A DNA stretch of 64,000 nucleotides, from positions 38,819,741 through 38,883,740 of the forward strand of contig CM041465.1 in the NCBI GenBank assembly GCA_023213395.1. Direction: 5' to 3'. The stretch comes from Cycas panzhihuaensis. Lineage: Eukaryota; Cycadophyta. The position numbers and the translations under genes were made by a program. The notes under the pieces were generated by a model that saw nothing but the letters and a program-made list of their open reading frames with translations, searched no databases and was not told where the DNA came from. Positions 33,437-44,301 of this stretch are shown here, piece after piece; the first letter of the stretch is position 1; each line of letters opens with the position of its first letter.

Positions 33437-34521
33437 ATGAGGACAGCAGGTTGTCAGGAGACTTTTCTGCCCAAATTAAGGAAAGACCTCGAAGCTTTAC
33501 CTTCTCAATTTCAGACCAAGATTAAGCAAGCTGCTTGGAGAGAGTACATATATTGTAACCCTATGTATTATGACCAAGAAATTATGGAAAGCATCTTAAC
33601 AGAATTAAAAAAGGATATGAGGAAAATTAAGTTAGATGCGGAGATTATGCATTTGATAACAAGACTTCCCAACGAAGGGGAAGTACCCACGGCAACCAAG
33701 TGATCGGAAGTGGACCCTGAGCTATGGTTAAAAGAGTTCTGTCAAGAAAATACACAACTTACTTCAGGAGGAATCCATGTGGCAGACATAAAAGATATCC
33801 GATTACAGTGGATAGGAAAAGTCATTAATTCCAGGTTTTTATCGAAACGGAAATACACATACATTCCAGGGGGAATGATGCCGATACATCAAGATCCGGA
33901 TGGGGAGAAATTGATTGGTCGAAATTCAAGGACAACATGCGGCAGCAGATTCAGGAGATAATGACCCATCCTTTTCATCACCCTTTATTGTTGTTAGCTA
34001 TTCTATTTTATCAATGTCCAAATGTACAATTGATAAAAACAACTACTTCTCCAGAAGAACCATTAATTAAGCGGTGGGTGACTCAATTTCCGGATACTAC
34101 ACAAAATTAAGAATTGAAAAAGAGGGTTCAAAAACAAATGAGGAAAGTTCTCAAATGGTTACAACAAACCCCCGGGACACCCATTCCTCATCGGGCTAAG
34201 CAAACAATAAGGAAAAGTAGCAAAAGGAAGAAGGATGAGGAGGAACCAGCGGAAGCAGAAGAAATAGAACCTTCTTTGGAAGAATGGGAAGAATTCCCGC
34301 CCATAATGGAGACGAGAGAGACATCAACACCACCCTTGCCGGACAATAAATCAAGTCAGATCATCCAGTTAATTATGGAAATGGAAGAAGGGTACAAGGC
34401 AGAAATAGCAGCCCTTCAAGAGAAAATTAAAGAAAATGATGCAATAATTGCTACACTGACCCAAATTAATGAAGAAATTCTGGCTACGTCAACGGGACAA
34501 CGGCTGCAGGAGCAGCCTTGA
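33437..34521 (+). pseudogene. Extra open frame of gypsy B between integrase and 3' LTR
   Basis: The reading starts at MRTAGCQETFLPKLRKDLEA (33437) and can be followed for about 360 residues. It has one TGA (33701-33703), one frameshift near 33895 and one TAA near 34109. Segments include PELWLKEFCQENTQLTSGG, FLSKRKYTYIPGGMMP, a hydrophobic HHPLLLLAILFYQC, a Lys/Glu-rich region and a predicted coiled coil near the end (MEEGYKAEIAALQEKIKEN). No signal peptide or clear membrane anchor is visible, so envelope identity is not supported. Extra frames at this place occur in Tat and Athila gypsy lineages. Confidence 0.7.
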
Positions 34522-34615
34522 GAAGGGAAGGGGGAGGAATACCCCAAATGTTTGAAATTTTTGAAATTTTTGTTGAGAAAGGATGCTCAAACCCATCATG
34601 TTGACCCGAGATAGA
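34522..34615 (+). other. Purine tract and short spacer before 3' LTR of B
   Basis: AGAAGGGAAGGGGGAGGA at 34521-34538 is the best polypurine tract, but it lies about 77 bases before the LTR start, not next to it. The gap contains a direct repeat of TGAAATTTT. Either the true plus-strand primer is another site, or sequence was added between the tract and the LTR. Confidence 0.45.
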
Positions 34616-35456
34616 TGTTGGAGCACATTGTGACACGCTGGGCTATGGGAAGACCAGAGAGAGGCTGAGTAACCTTGGTTGTGCAGGTACAAACCGTACA
34701 AGGGTACGCATGCAGCAAAAAGTGAAAGAATTCAAAGATTCGGTACGATGATGTGTGCATACCTGGTAAGGTACGCAACACAGATATGTACCTCTAGGCA
34801 GAATGCAAGCAAACATAAATGGTACGCATGAGAAGACTGGACAGAAGGAAGCCTGGGATGACATCAAACGCACGTACAAACGTACGAACGAGCTAAGACA
34901 GCCAATTAAGGGAACTAACCAATGGTTAGGAAGAGGTACGCTTGGACTGAAAGGGTACGGTTATGACATACAGTCATAACCCTTCAACCAAAGGACACCA
35001 AAGGAGCGTATTTAAGTGGCTTCATAAGGACCATTCGGTTAGGGTGAGAGGCAAGTATTCTAGCACACATTGGTACGGAAACCAGTATGCATGACAGCAG
35101 CCTAAGTCATGTATATTGATGAGTACCGTCTGGGTACGCATGTGACAGAGTTAATGTATGAGGCTGGAATGCACAGGGAATGCATTCCAGCACCTTGTGT
35201 ACAGAAACTTATTGCTTAATAAAATAAGAGTTGCGTGGAAATTATGAATTCTCTGTGTTTGCCAAGATTGAATGTGGAATATGTGCTGATCTTTGTATTG
35301 CTATGTACCATTGTGCTATAATCATGTGGAAATGTTAATAAATCTGTGTGAACTATGTGGATGATGATGTTGATTGTGTCCTAAACTAGACTATAACCTG
35401 TGTAACCTTAACAAGTGTATTGATCTCATAAGGGGTGCGAAATCTATAAGTCAACA
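34616..35456 (+). repeat. 3' LTR of gypsy B
   Basis: This 841-bp LTR pairs with 17793-18629. It ends TCAACA at 35456, followed by target-site copy GTAGC (35457-35461) and the continuation of D's RNase H. Confidence 0.92.
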
Positions 35457-35461
35457 GTAGC

Positions 35462-35548
35462 AATAAGTGCAGCCTGTTAAATAATTTGGCTAAGGCAGCT
35501 CCTTAAAGATATAAGTCTTGATATGTCCGAAGTGACTCAAATATATTG
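35462..35548 (+). pseudogene. Element D piece 3: short RNase H segment
   Basis: These few dozen bases read VAISAAC-stop-IIWLRQLLKD and SLDMSEVTQIYC when joined with the target copy, and match the copia RNase H continuation after KYKAA. Element E follows, with target site TATTG at 35544-35548. It is the shortest surviving slice of D. Confidence 0.88.
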
Positions 35549-35902
35549 TATTAACATGACAATTATTTGTTAAGCCACTAGGTTAATGTTAATGTGGTTT
35601 AACTAAGGTGATTAAGCAAAAAGGTGTGACTTATTCGGAGTGTCACAACCCTAATCGGGTGACACCTCTTGGAAGAGTATATAAGTCTTGAGGCCTTGTG
35701 TATTCAATGTATCAAAATCATTATGGAATAATAAATGTGATCCAGAAGGATATTTTGTGGTGGACATTTTCCCGAAAGGGTTTTCCCATGTAAATCCTGT
35801 GTACTGTGTATTTGTATTATGTGTGTATTTTTGTTTGCTTGTTGTGTATGGTTAAAGAGTCTGCGGATTGGAACATACCTATATGATTTCATGTTCCGAA
35901 CA
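35549..35902 (+). repeat. 5' LTR of element E
   Basis: This 354-bp LTR pairs with 48121-48475. A TATATAA box lies at 35678-35684; the 3' copy has decayed to TTTAAAA at the same place. The primer-binding site follows directly after CCGAACA. Confidence 0.92.
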
Positions 35903-35914
35903 TGGTATCAAAGC

Positions 35915-37368
35915 CGTAGGGTCCTACATAGTTGAAGCCTGACGTTGAGTGAAGCGGTGAGATTGTTGGTTGCCGGGTGAAGCCGTCAAACCCAGGACTT
36001 GTCCTAAGGCTCCATCATCTCTAGCAACGTGTAGAAGCAGGCATGGCATATCGTGGTGGTTGAAGTAGTGAAAATCACTATTCAACGTAGCATAAGGGTC
36101 TATTAAAGTCAATAATCAGACGTGAAGGCCACAGTCGTGGTGTGAGTTGCCTCATTGGGGGCCATCTGAAGCGGGTTGATGATCTATATGGTTCATTCAA
36201 GCCAGCGGAGCACATACTGATGGTGATTCGGTGACTATGAGGACAAGCACGCCTGTGTACATGTAAGTTCATTATATTTCTCATCGAAATATCATAAAAA
36301 TCGATGAAACAAGCCTATTTTTGAGTACTGCTTGTTATTAAACCTCTTCGTAGCACCTATGGACATGACTGGAGCCTGTATTGGCAGTTTTCTGTCTAAA
36401 TATAAGTGTTGGAATGAGTTCACAGCAATACAAGGCTATTTTATTGAAGTTTTTCTGTATTTGTGAGAATCTCGTGTGCATGAATTGAGCTTAGAACAGC
36501 CATGATGAGGCTGGTTGGGTGCTTATTAACATGGCTAGGCGTGTTTGAGAGTTGGTTGGGCTGTGTTTATGTTGTTTTGGCTCCCTTAATTGTTGGTTGG
36601 GCGCTATTTGTGTTGGTTGGGCGCATTCCAAAGTGTCAAGGCCTCTTTCATTTGTGTTTGGGGTATTTTCTACACAGTTGGACTATGTTTGAAAGGTTAT
36701 TACTAGCCGGAGGGACGAAAGGAAGGCTGCAGACCAACGCATATAGTGCGGCTGCAATTCACCTTGACGTGGCTGAAGTTTATCTTCTCTTGACTTCGAA
36801 AAGTCAAAGAGATATAAAATGACACATAATCTAATATATTTTACCTTTGGAACCTTAGTATAAGGTAAATATATTTTATTAAGGTGATTTAAGGTGCGTG
36901 CGTTAAGTCTTTTCAACTATGTGTTTGGTGAAAAGTCGCACCTTAGGGAATATACCTTTTAGTATATTCCTCTCAATTAAACATTATAAAAAGAGCCCTT
37001 TATACCATTGATTTATCATATTAATGCATAGTGTGAAGTATTCAGAGCCCTCTTGAGCCATTTTGAGCACGGATCGAGGAGATTTTTTGTGGTTCTGACT
37101 TGGAGACCATGCAATTTTACCTTGTGGAGCTGTCCTCAGTTCTTGGAGCATTTTTTTAAGTGCCTTAAGGGTCATTTTTGGACACTTTTGAGTTCATTTA
37201 AGGGCGTTTGTTGGCCATTTGTGAGGGGAAAACAGTCGGTGACTTGCTTAACGCATGTATAGTCAGTGTTTGGTGCCCCCAAAGTTTGCCCCTGAGCTAG
37301 AGGAGGGCATAATGGTGCATTTGTAACCAGAAGACAATCGTTTGGTGTTGTTTGACGTGTATTGAAGC
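35915..37368 (+). other. Leader of element E, no gene
   Basis: This non-coding stretch of about 1.45 kb leads to gag. Between 36507 and 36625 the word TTGGTTGGGC recurs about four times, giving a hydrophobic open frame (36502-36822) that I do not accept as a gene. AT-rich inverted sequence (AAGGTAAATATATTTTATT) lies near 36863. Confidence 0.55.
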
Positions 37369-38300
37369 ATGTTTCTCGAGATGGAGTGCCTTATACCCAA
37401 GGTTATCTTTAATGGTAACAATTTCAGCAAGTGGAAGGCCAATATGGAGCTTATTTTGATGGTGAATCAACTCGAGGGTATCACTAAGGTTAAGGTGGAT
37501 GCGATTCCATTAGACCATAAAGAGCATGTTCATCTCGAAAAGAAGAAATTTATGGCTGTGGGACTATTGAAATTGTCACTAGCGCCAGACCAGAGAGCCC
37601 TAGTTCACAATCTAGATGAACCAGACGAAATTTGGACAAAACTATGTGATACCTTTGAGAAGAAGAAGACAAATAAACATCTTGATTTGATGTTGGAGTT
37701 ACTCAATTTGCGTGTGGAAGATGAGAACAGCATCAGCTCCTACCTGAACAAGATCACAGACTTGAAGAATAAGCTAGAAGAATTGAAGCAGAACTTGATC
37801 GATGATGTGCATTGTTATTCACGATAATCATGTCAAAGTTGCCAACTGCGTTCGCCACTTTCCAAACCATATATGGTAGAAATAAGGTGATGGAGGCAAA
37901 AACTTTTAATGGGCTTAAAAACCTAATTCTAACAGAGGATGTCAAGCTGAAACACCATGGTATGCTTGGAGGTTCTGAATCAACTCAGGCCCTAGCCATG
38001 AAGACTCAGAGGAAGGAGGCCGCTAAGGAGGAGAAGATCACATAGAGGTTAGGAGAAAGTTCACAAGAGAAGACAAAGTTCAATGGAAAATGCAATTACT
38101 GCAAGAAGGATGGTCACTGAGAGAAGAACTGTCGGTTCAAGAGACGTGACAAGCGCAAAGTTAGCCAGGATGATAAAGGAAAGAGTGTTGTTGCTCATTG
38201 GGTCAGAACAAAAACCTTATCAGCCGAGTCAGATCAGAGAAATTATTAGGTGCTTAACTCTGGAGTGCAAAAGCATATCTCTTACCAGAAACACAACTTT
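37369..38300 (+). pseudogene. Gag of element E
   Basis: The gag starts at 37369, or at the internal ATG 37381 which fits the family better (MECLIPKVIFNGNNFSKWK). Motifs are FMAVGLLKLSLAPDQ, DEPDEIWTKLCDTFEK and LRVEDENSISSYLNKI. A frameshift near 37812 leads to KLPTAFATFQTIYG. The zinc knuckle reads CNYCKKDGH-stop-EKNC near 38089-38130, interrupted by a TGA. It is a different copia lineage from A, C and G. Confidence 0.9.
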
Positions 38301-38636
38301 GATACAATGAATGAAAATCATAGAGGTGTGGAAATTGTCCTTGGAGATGCTCACGTTTTGTCGGTGGAAGGTATCGACGAAGTATCCATTACAGGTGGTA
38401 AGTTTACTGGGGTATACTATGTACCCAAAATGCAGTTGAACCTTCTTTCAGCCTAGGAGATCTGCAAACAAGGCATGAAGGTGGAGCTTTATAATGATAA
38501 ATGCCTAATTAAGGATCCGAAGCAAAACTTCTCAATCATTGCTATTGGAAAAGTCAGGAACAACTTCTAGGTGTTTGAGAAATTTCAATCTCAGAAGAAG
38601 TTTTATGCCTTTGTTGCTAGCGCTGATAACGTGAGT
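38301..38636 (+). pseudogene. Protease region of element E up to insertion F
   Basis: The protease core has lost its active-site string: LNSGVQKHIS near 38252 stands where DSGA-x-xH-x-x is expected. Downstream motifs are recognisable: LGDAHVLSVEGIDEVSI, GVYYVPKMQLNLLSA and KVELYNDKCLIKD. The frame continues to FYAFVASADNV and is then broken by F at 38637 (target TGAGT at 38632-38636). Confidence 0.85.
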
Positions 38637-39688
38637 TGATCCCAAAAGAGCTTACTTGGTGAAGAAGTCAATTATCAACCTTTTCTCCTTGAGATCCTAA
38701 GAGTTAGTGTAGAAATCTCAATAACATCAAAACAACAATGAGCCCACGAAAGGAAATTCTACACCAAATCATTTATTCTTGACATTGATCCAAAAGTATG
38801 AGGAGTAGTACTTTTATTAAACTATGAAAATCTCCATTTAATGGTGGAGAAATCAACTAGCAAAAGAATGGTAAAATTACAAGGAATAAATGATACAATT
38901 ATACCATAAGCGGGACTCAAACCCTCCAAAATGCTTCTCCAAGGATGCTTCCCAAGTCAAGTCTCCAAGAACCACCTCTCCAACCTGTAGTAGGGCTCAA
39001 TTTATAGAAAGAAACCAAAATTGCATGTTTAACAAGTGGCAATCATGCAAGTATAACCACTAACCACCAGAATGCATGTTGTCCAAGTGGCCTTCATGCA
39101 ATTCTTAAAAGTTGCGACTTATGTAATCGATCTTAACAGACTCCAATTTGGCTCAAATTTGGTACATGTACACGAACGCATGTCCCCTCCACTTCCTCAA
39201 AATTTTAGCTCATTTGGATGTCATTTGACTGCATTTTTATTCATTTAATAATAATATGTATTTGCTATTTTTCTGCTGTCCAAGTGGCCTTCATGCAATT
39301 CTTAAAAGTTGTGGCTTGTAACTGACCTTAACGGACTCCAATTCAGCTCAAATTTGGTACACGTATAGGAACGCATGTCTCTTCCGCTTCCTCAAATTTT
39401 AGCTCATTTAGATGTCATTTGATCGCATTTTTATTCATTTAATGATAATATGTATTTGCTGTTTTTTTCTACTAGCTGTGGGATTAATTTTATGCAAAAC
39501 AAGGCTTGAACTCTAATCAAATGATATTTTCTGAACCCCACCTTTTGTACACATCTAGTGGGATGTGTCTTCTACCTTTACACAAAATTTCATATAATTT
39601 TGATACCATTTGGCCATATCTCTTTCAATTATGCCAATGCCTAGCATTTTTTGCATCCTATAAACATATGGTAGATCCTCCTGGATCA
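38637..39688 (-). repeat. 3' LTR of gypsy F
   Basis: This 1052-bp LTR starts TGATCC and ends GGATCA, a 6-bp inverted repeat. Inside it a 197-bp unit is tandemly duplicated: GTCCAAGTGGCCTTCATGCA begins at 39081 and again at 39278. The frame 39506-39733 recurs in the other LTR and is not a gene. Confidence 0.95.
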
Positions 39689-39729
39689 TGGCTCCCCCTT
39701 CCTTGGAAAATAGCCAACTCCTGTTTGGC

Positions 39730-40719
39730 TTAGAATTGGAGATGGGGGAAGTGTTGTTCTCCTTGTTGCCTACTAAACCACTTGGCCTTACTAGGCAATT
39801 GCCCTGCTACTCCAATCCTGAAAGATTCATGTGTCTTATGTCTTGTTTTGGTAGATTTTCTCTCTAAGATACAATCTTCCTTGAGAGGCGCCTCACTTTC
39901 CAAATACAAATCATCAATCAAGGTAAAGTGAATCGTCCTGCTCCTCATCTAGCATGGAGGGCTCAAAGAGTTTTAAGTATTTAGCATTTACTACGAATAT
40001 ATTTGCATATAAGGTGGAAGATCAAGTTGGAAAGCATTGCCACCTACTTTTCTCAAAATCTTGAATGGTCCATACCTTATAGGTTTGAGTTTCTTGCCTT
40101 CTCCTTTTAACCTCTCTTTGCTCAAGTATAACCATACTAAATCTCCTTCTTGAAAAGTACACTCTTGCCTATGCTTGTCATGTCTTTCCTTGTACTTTTG
40201 TTGAGTCCTTAGAAGTTGATCATGTACTTCTTTGTGGACTCTCTGGATCTTCTCCAAGTATCTTAAAGCCTTGTCATGCTCCTCCTTCTCTTTGACGGAT
40301 CCTTCCTTAGCTTGCATGGAAAACTCTAAGTCAAATGGACTTTGAGGTAAGTATCCCAAACAAACTTCAAAAGGTGCTTTAGAGTGTGATGCATGCATTG
40401 CTCTATTAAATGCAAATTGTAGAAAAGCCAATGATTCATCCCAAGTCTTTGGATGCTTGGAATTGTATCCCCTCAATAAGCGTACCAAAGTTCTGTTCAC
40501 TACTTCGGTTTGTCCATCTGTTTGAGGATGGAAACTTGTACTCTTCTTCAATTCGGTATCCATCATCTCCCATAGTGGCTTCCAAAATGATGAAAGGAAT
40601 CGAGTGTCCCGATCTGAAATGATGGAAGAAGGCAAGCCAAAATTCTTCCATACATGCTCGAAGAATAACTCACCGCCCTGCACTGTGATTGTCTTCTTAC
40701 AAGGTATTAGACATATCAT
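39730..40719 (-). pseudogene. Integrase core and C-terminal tail of gypsy F
   Basis: The frame 40719-39991 is open for 242 residues. It holds the second and third catalytic motifs (IISDRDTRFLSSFW, DGQTEVVNRTL) and a GPY/F module (IRYGPFKILRKVGGNAFQL). A stop after PPYMQIYS and a frameshift follow. The tail at 39948-39730 contains EDCILERKSTKTRHKTH and PSKAKWF...FPHL, which resembles the diverged chromodomain-like end of CRM or Galadriel-type gypsy elements. In those families the tail directs integration to particular chromatin. Confidence 0.85.
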
Positions 40720-42261
40720 TTCTTGAACCTATCTACAACAACAAAGAGATAATCATGTCCCTTCCTAGTCATGGGAAGTCCCCCTAAGAAATCAATGGAG
40801 ATACTTTCCCAAGGTCTAGTGGGAATAGGAAGTGGTGTAAATAATCCTAATTTTCTAGAAGAAGGCTTAGAAGTATTACACATTACACATCCTTTTACAT
40901 ATTTTTTTACATCATTTTGCATTTTTGGCAATACAACATATCTTCTCAAATTTGCTAAAGTCTTCTCTATACCAAAATGACCAGCTACTTTAGAAGTATG
41001 GGCTTCTCTAAGCCACTTGATCTTGTCTCCTTTTGATGGAACATAGAGCTGCTCCCCTTTGAAAAGTAGACCATTCTTCCAAGCAAGCTGGGAAGGTCTT
41101 CCTTTTGCTAGGTTCTCTAATTCTTCCTTCAAAGCTTCATCTTCATGGTACAAGTCTTTGTACTCTTCATGATGCATTGGCTCCACCTGAAAACTCATAA
41201 AAGAACTACAAACAAAAGTAGAAGAAGAAGTGGAACAAGGTGGTCTAGATAACATATCAGCAATTTTGTTATTAGATCCCTTTTTGTACTTAATTACAAT
41301 ATTGAATTGTTGTAAATAACTCATCCACTTCATGTGTCTTGCTTGTTGTAATTTACTTTGGGTTTGTAAAACTTGAAGAGGCTTATGATCGGTATGAACT
41401 ACAACCTCTTTTCCGAGTAAGTATGACCTCCAATGCTTGCATGCTTGATGAAGTGCGAACATTTCTCGATCATATGTTGGGTAGTTCTTCACTTGAGGGT
41501 GAAGACTTCGAATGGTAAGCAATAGGCTTCCCATCTTGAATAAGGACAACTCCCATCGCATTTCCACTTGCATCAGCTTCTACTTCAAAAGGCCTTTGCA
41601 AATTTGGCATTGCCAAAACCGGTGCTTCACAAATTTTCTTCTTTAAAAGAAGAAAAGCTTCTTCCTCCTTGGAACCCAAAGTAAACTTTTTACTAGATTT
41701 TGTCAATCCATGTAGAGGTGCTCCAACCTGTGAGAAATGAAGAATAAACTTTCTCAAGTATTGACAAGCTCCTAAAAAACTTCTCACCTCTGTGATGTTT
41801 GTTGGCCTAGGCCATTTGAGGATGGCTTGAGTCTTGAGTGGATCGATGCTCAACTTTCCTCCTCCAACCACAAAGCCTAAGAAGATCAAGTTCTCCTTGC
41901 CAAATTCACACTTCTTCACATTAAGCTTCAAATGATGCTTAGCCATAGTCTTTAAAACTTCTTCTATGTGCAAATGTTCCTCCCATGTGTTGATAATCAA
42001 AATGTCATCAAGATAGACAACAACAAAATTATTCAAGTAAGGCCTTAACATTTCATTCATTAGCCTCATGAATGTTGCAGGAGCATTACACAATCTGAAA
42101 GGCATAACCATCCATTCAAAGAGTCCTTGCTTTGTTTTGAAGGTCGTCTTCCATGTGTCCTCCTCCTTGACCCTAACTTGGTGATAACCACTTTTCAAAT
42201 CCAATTTAGTAAAATAACAAGCATGCTGAATTTGATCAAGCAAATCATCTATGCGAGGCAA
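40720..42261 (-). pseudogene. RT palm, RNase H and integrase zinc module of gypsy F
   Basis: The RT part (42261-41470) contains FTKLDLKSGYHQVRV, FEWMVMPFRLCNAPATF and VVVYLDDILII with intact D-D. The connection reads LRKFILHFSQVGAPLHG, and RNase H starts at FEVEADASGNAMGVVLIQ. The frame then shifts to 41573-40716, which holds YDREMFALHQACKHWRSYLL, HTDHKPLQVLQTQ and the integrase HHCC module (HTSKVAGHFGIEKT, GCVMCNTSK). SIDFLGGLPMTRKGHDYLF is the first catalytic motif. Few lesions are present. Confidence 0.94.
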
Positions 42262-43270
42262 AGGGTAGCGATTTTAATTGTAATTTTATTCAAAGCACGA
42301 AAGTCTATACACATTCTCCATCCTCCATCCTTCTTAGGCACCAAGACAATTGGTGACCCACAAGGTGAACATGAAGGTCTTATGACCCCTTGATCAAGCA
42401 ACTCCTCAACTTGCCTCTTTATCTCATTATTCTCTACAATGGAGTGCCTATACAAAGCAACATTAGGCAACGGCACCTCTCCTACAAGAGTGATTTCATG
42501 CTCTATCTTTCTCTTTGGTGGTAGCCCATCAACATGTTGAAATAGAATATCATACCTTGTCTTTAACTCCTCAATTTGTTGCATTTGTTTAGGTGATATA
42601 AGAAGAGTGTGAGTCGAAGGACCTTCTTCATCTCCTGGCTCTTCTTTTCTCCTTACCATTAAGATGATGAATTTACCACATGCATTGATCATCCTTTTTG
42701 CTTGAGTAGCTGAAATTAATGCTATCTTATCCAAGTGCTTCTTTGTGGCCTTTATGATGAAGCCCTTGTTATCCTTCATCAACCGATACTTTCTCTCCCT
42801 TCGATAGAAGAGTGCATCTCGATCCCACAGTAGGGACTCCCAAGCACAACATGGCATACATCTAATGGAACCACATCACATATTACTTCATCAACAAAAT
42901 CATTAGTGATGGAAAATTTAAGTGTACATTGCTTTGATATTTGCATTTCCACATATTTATGGATCCAACCAAGAGGATATGGGTGAGGGTGAGGAGTAGT
43001 TACCAACCCAATGCTCTTTACCAAACTTTCTGAGATCAAATTCTTTTGGCTCCCTGGATCTATAATGGCACCAATAATACTATTTCCTACTTGAAGCTTC
43101 AAGTGAAATAGTTCCTCCCTTGTAGCATCATCTTCATAATTTGTAAGTAGAGTAACCTTCTCTTCTTCTCCTTCACTTTGAATCTCCACCTCAGAAAGTA
43201 GTGCTTTCCCTTTTTCCTTCTTTCTTAATTCCATATCCTTGATATGCTTTGGCTTTAGCTCCAGATGCAA
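42262..43270 (-). pseudogene. Protease and RT N-terminus of gypsy F
   Basis: The protease lies in 43270-42779. The active site reads IIGAIIDPGSQKNLIS, with Pro where Ser or Thr is usual in D-S/T-G. A conserved DVCHVVLGSPY lies near its end, where gypsy proteases have LGRPW-type sequence. RT begins in 42857-42249 with LPPKRKIEHEITL, VEELLDQGVIRPSCSPCG and VLVPKKDGGWRMCIDFRALN. A one-base shift near 42800 separates the two frames, and another near 42275 precedes the RT palm. Confidence 0.9.
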
Positions 43271-44175
43271 CTTTCAACACTTTGCTGTAATATGACCACT
43301 AATATCACAATGCTCACAATAGTTAGAACTTTTAACAAAATTAGTTCTTTTCTTCTTTCCTTCTTGCCTTTTAGATGAGTGCAATTTAGGATTCTTTTCA
43401 TACTTATTAGAAGTAAAAGTAGAATCTTTAGACATGAATGTAGATTTCTTACTTTTACTTTCTATTGCCATAGCCATTCTACTTGCTTCTCCAATGGATT
43501 GAACCTTAAAAGCTCGAGTTCCTTCCTTATGTATTCATGTAATCCTCCAATGAATTTCATAAGAGTGACATGTTCATCTATATTAATACCAAGTAGCATG
43601 CCATGCCTAAAAAATAAAGAAGTATAGTCTTGGACACTTACACCTCTCCCTTGGCGTAAATATTGCCAAGTGACCCATTGGTCTTCCTCATGACCTATGG
43701 GGTAGAATTGCTTCTTTATTATTTTCTTAAAATCCATCCATGAAAAAGAAGATACATCATGAGTCTTCAAATATGCATTCCACCATGTCAATGCATGTTT
43801 ACACAACTTGAGCCTAGCAAATGAAAGCTTTTGAGCATTACTATAAGCATAAATTGTGAAGTAGGTTTCAAGTTGATCCAACCAATGGTCCAACTTTTCA
43901 ACATTTACCTCTCCATCATAAGTTGGAATATCCAACTTTACCTCCACCTTGAAGGGTTGATGAGATGAAGTACCCTTGCTTTCTTCAAAAGAGTGCTTTA
44001 AGGTCTCCTCCTCTTCCTCTTCATGGTTGTGGTCATATGTGGATCCTCCTTCAACTTCCTTCTCTTTGCCTTTTCCCTTGACTAGACGTAGAAGTTGAGT
44101 CATCATTTGCATCAAGGCTTCTACGTTCTTCTTACGCTTTTCAAATCTAATTTCTCCATCTTCTTTTTCAGCCAT
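43271..44175 (-). pseudogene. Gag of gypsy F
   Basis: The gag starts at 44175 (MAEKEDGEIRFEKRKK) and is open to 43462. It has a Glu-rich stretch (HNHEEEEEETLKH) and the retrotransposon-gag domain (VEKLDHWLDQLETYF, LKLCKHALTWWNAYL, QDYTSLFFRHGMLLG). A frameshift near 43480 leads to SIGEASRMAMAIESKSKK and a zinc knuckle NYCEHCDISGHITAKC near 43274-43325, ending in TGA. The single frameshift is its main lesion. Confidence 0.92.
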
Positions 44176-44301
44176 GGTGCTTGGATTCTTTTTCTTGGTG
44201 ATTGCAACACAAGAAAGTCTTCACCTTTCTCTTTGTATCCTTTCCTTGTTTGTACCATTCAAGTCCCTACAACAAAGATCACAGGCTCTGATACCAAAAT
44301 A

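Larger units (their letters stand above)
17793..35456 (+). mobile_element. Gypsy element B, complete, inserted in D and hosting C
   Basis: The LTRs are 17793-18629 (837 bp) and 34616-35456 (841 bp), TGTTGG to TCAACA. The target duplication is GCAGC/GTAGC (one mismatch), and D's RNase H frame continues across it. The order is gag, protease, a second gag-like region, RT, RNase H, integrase, a minisatellite and an extra open frame before the 3' LTR. The primer-binding site just after the 5' LTR (TGGTTCTGTTGCC, 18631-18643) is nearest to a tRNA-Asp type. With the extra frame this suggests a Tat/Athila-like lineage, but that is an inference. Without C it is about 10.6 kb long. Confidence 0.93.

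Noticed and set aside
33437-34521. Retroviral envelope gene in gypsy B
   Set aside because: No signal peptide, cleavage site or C-terminal membrane anchor is visible; only the position suggests an envelope.
36502-36822. Hydrophobic 106-codon frame resembling a membrane protein
   Set aside because: Its hydrophobicity comes from repeated TTGGTTGGGC words in the non-coding leader of element E.
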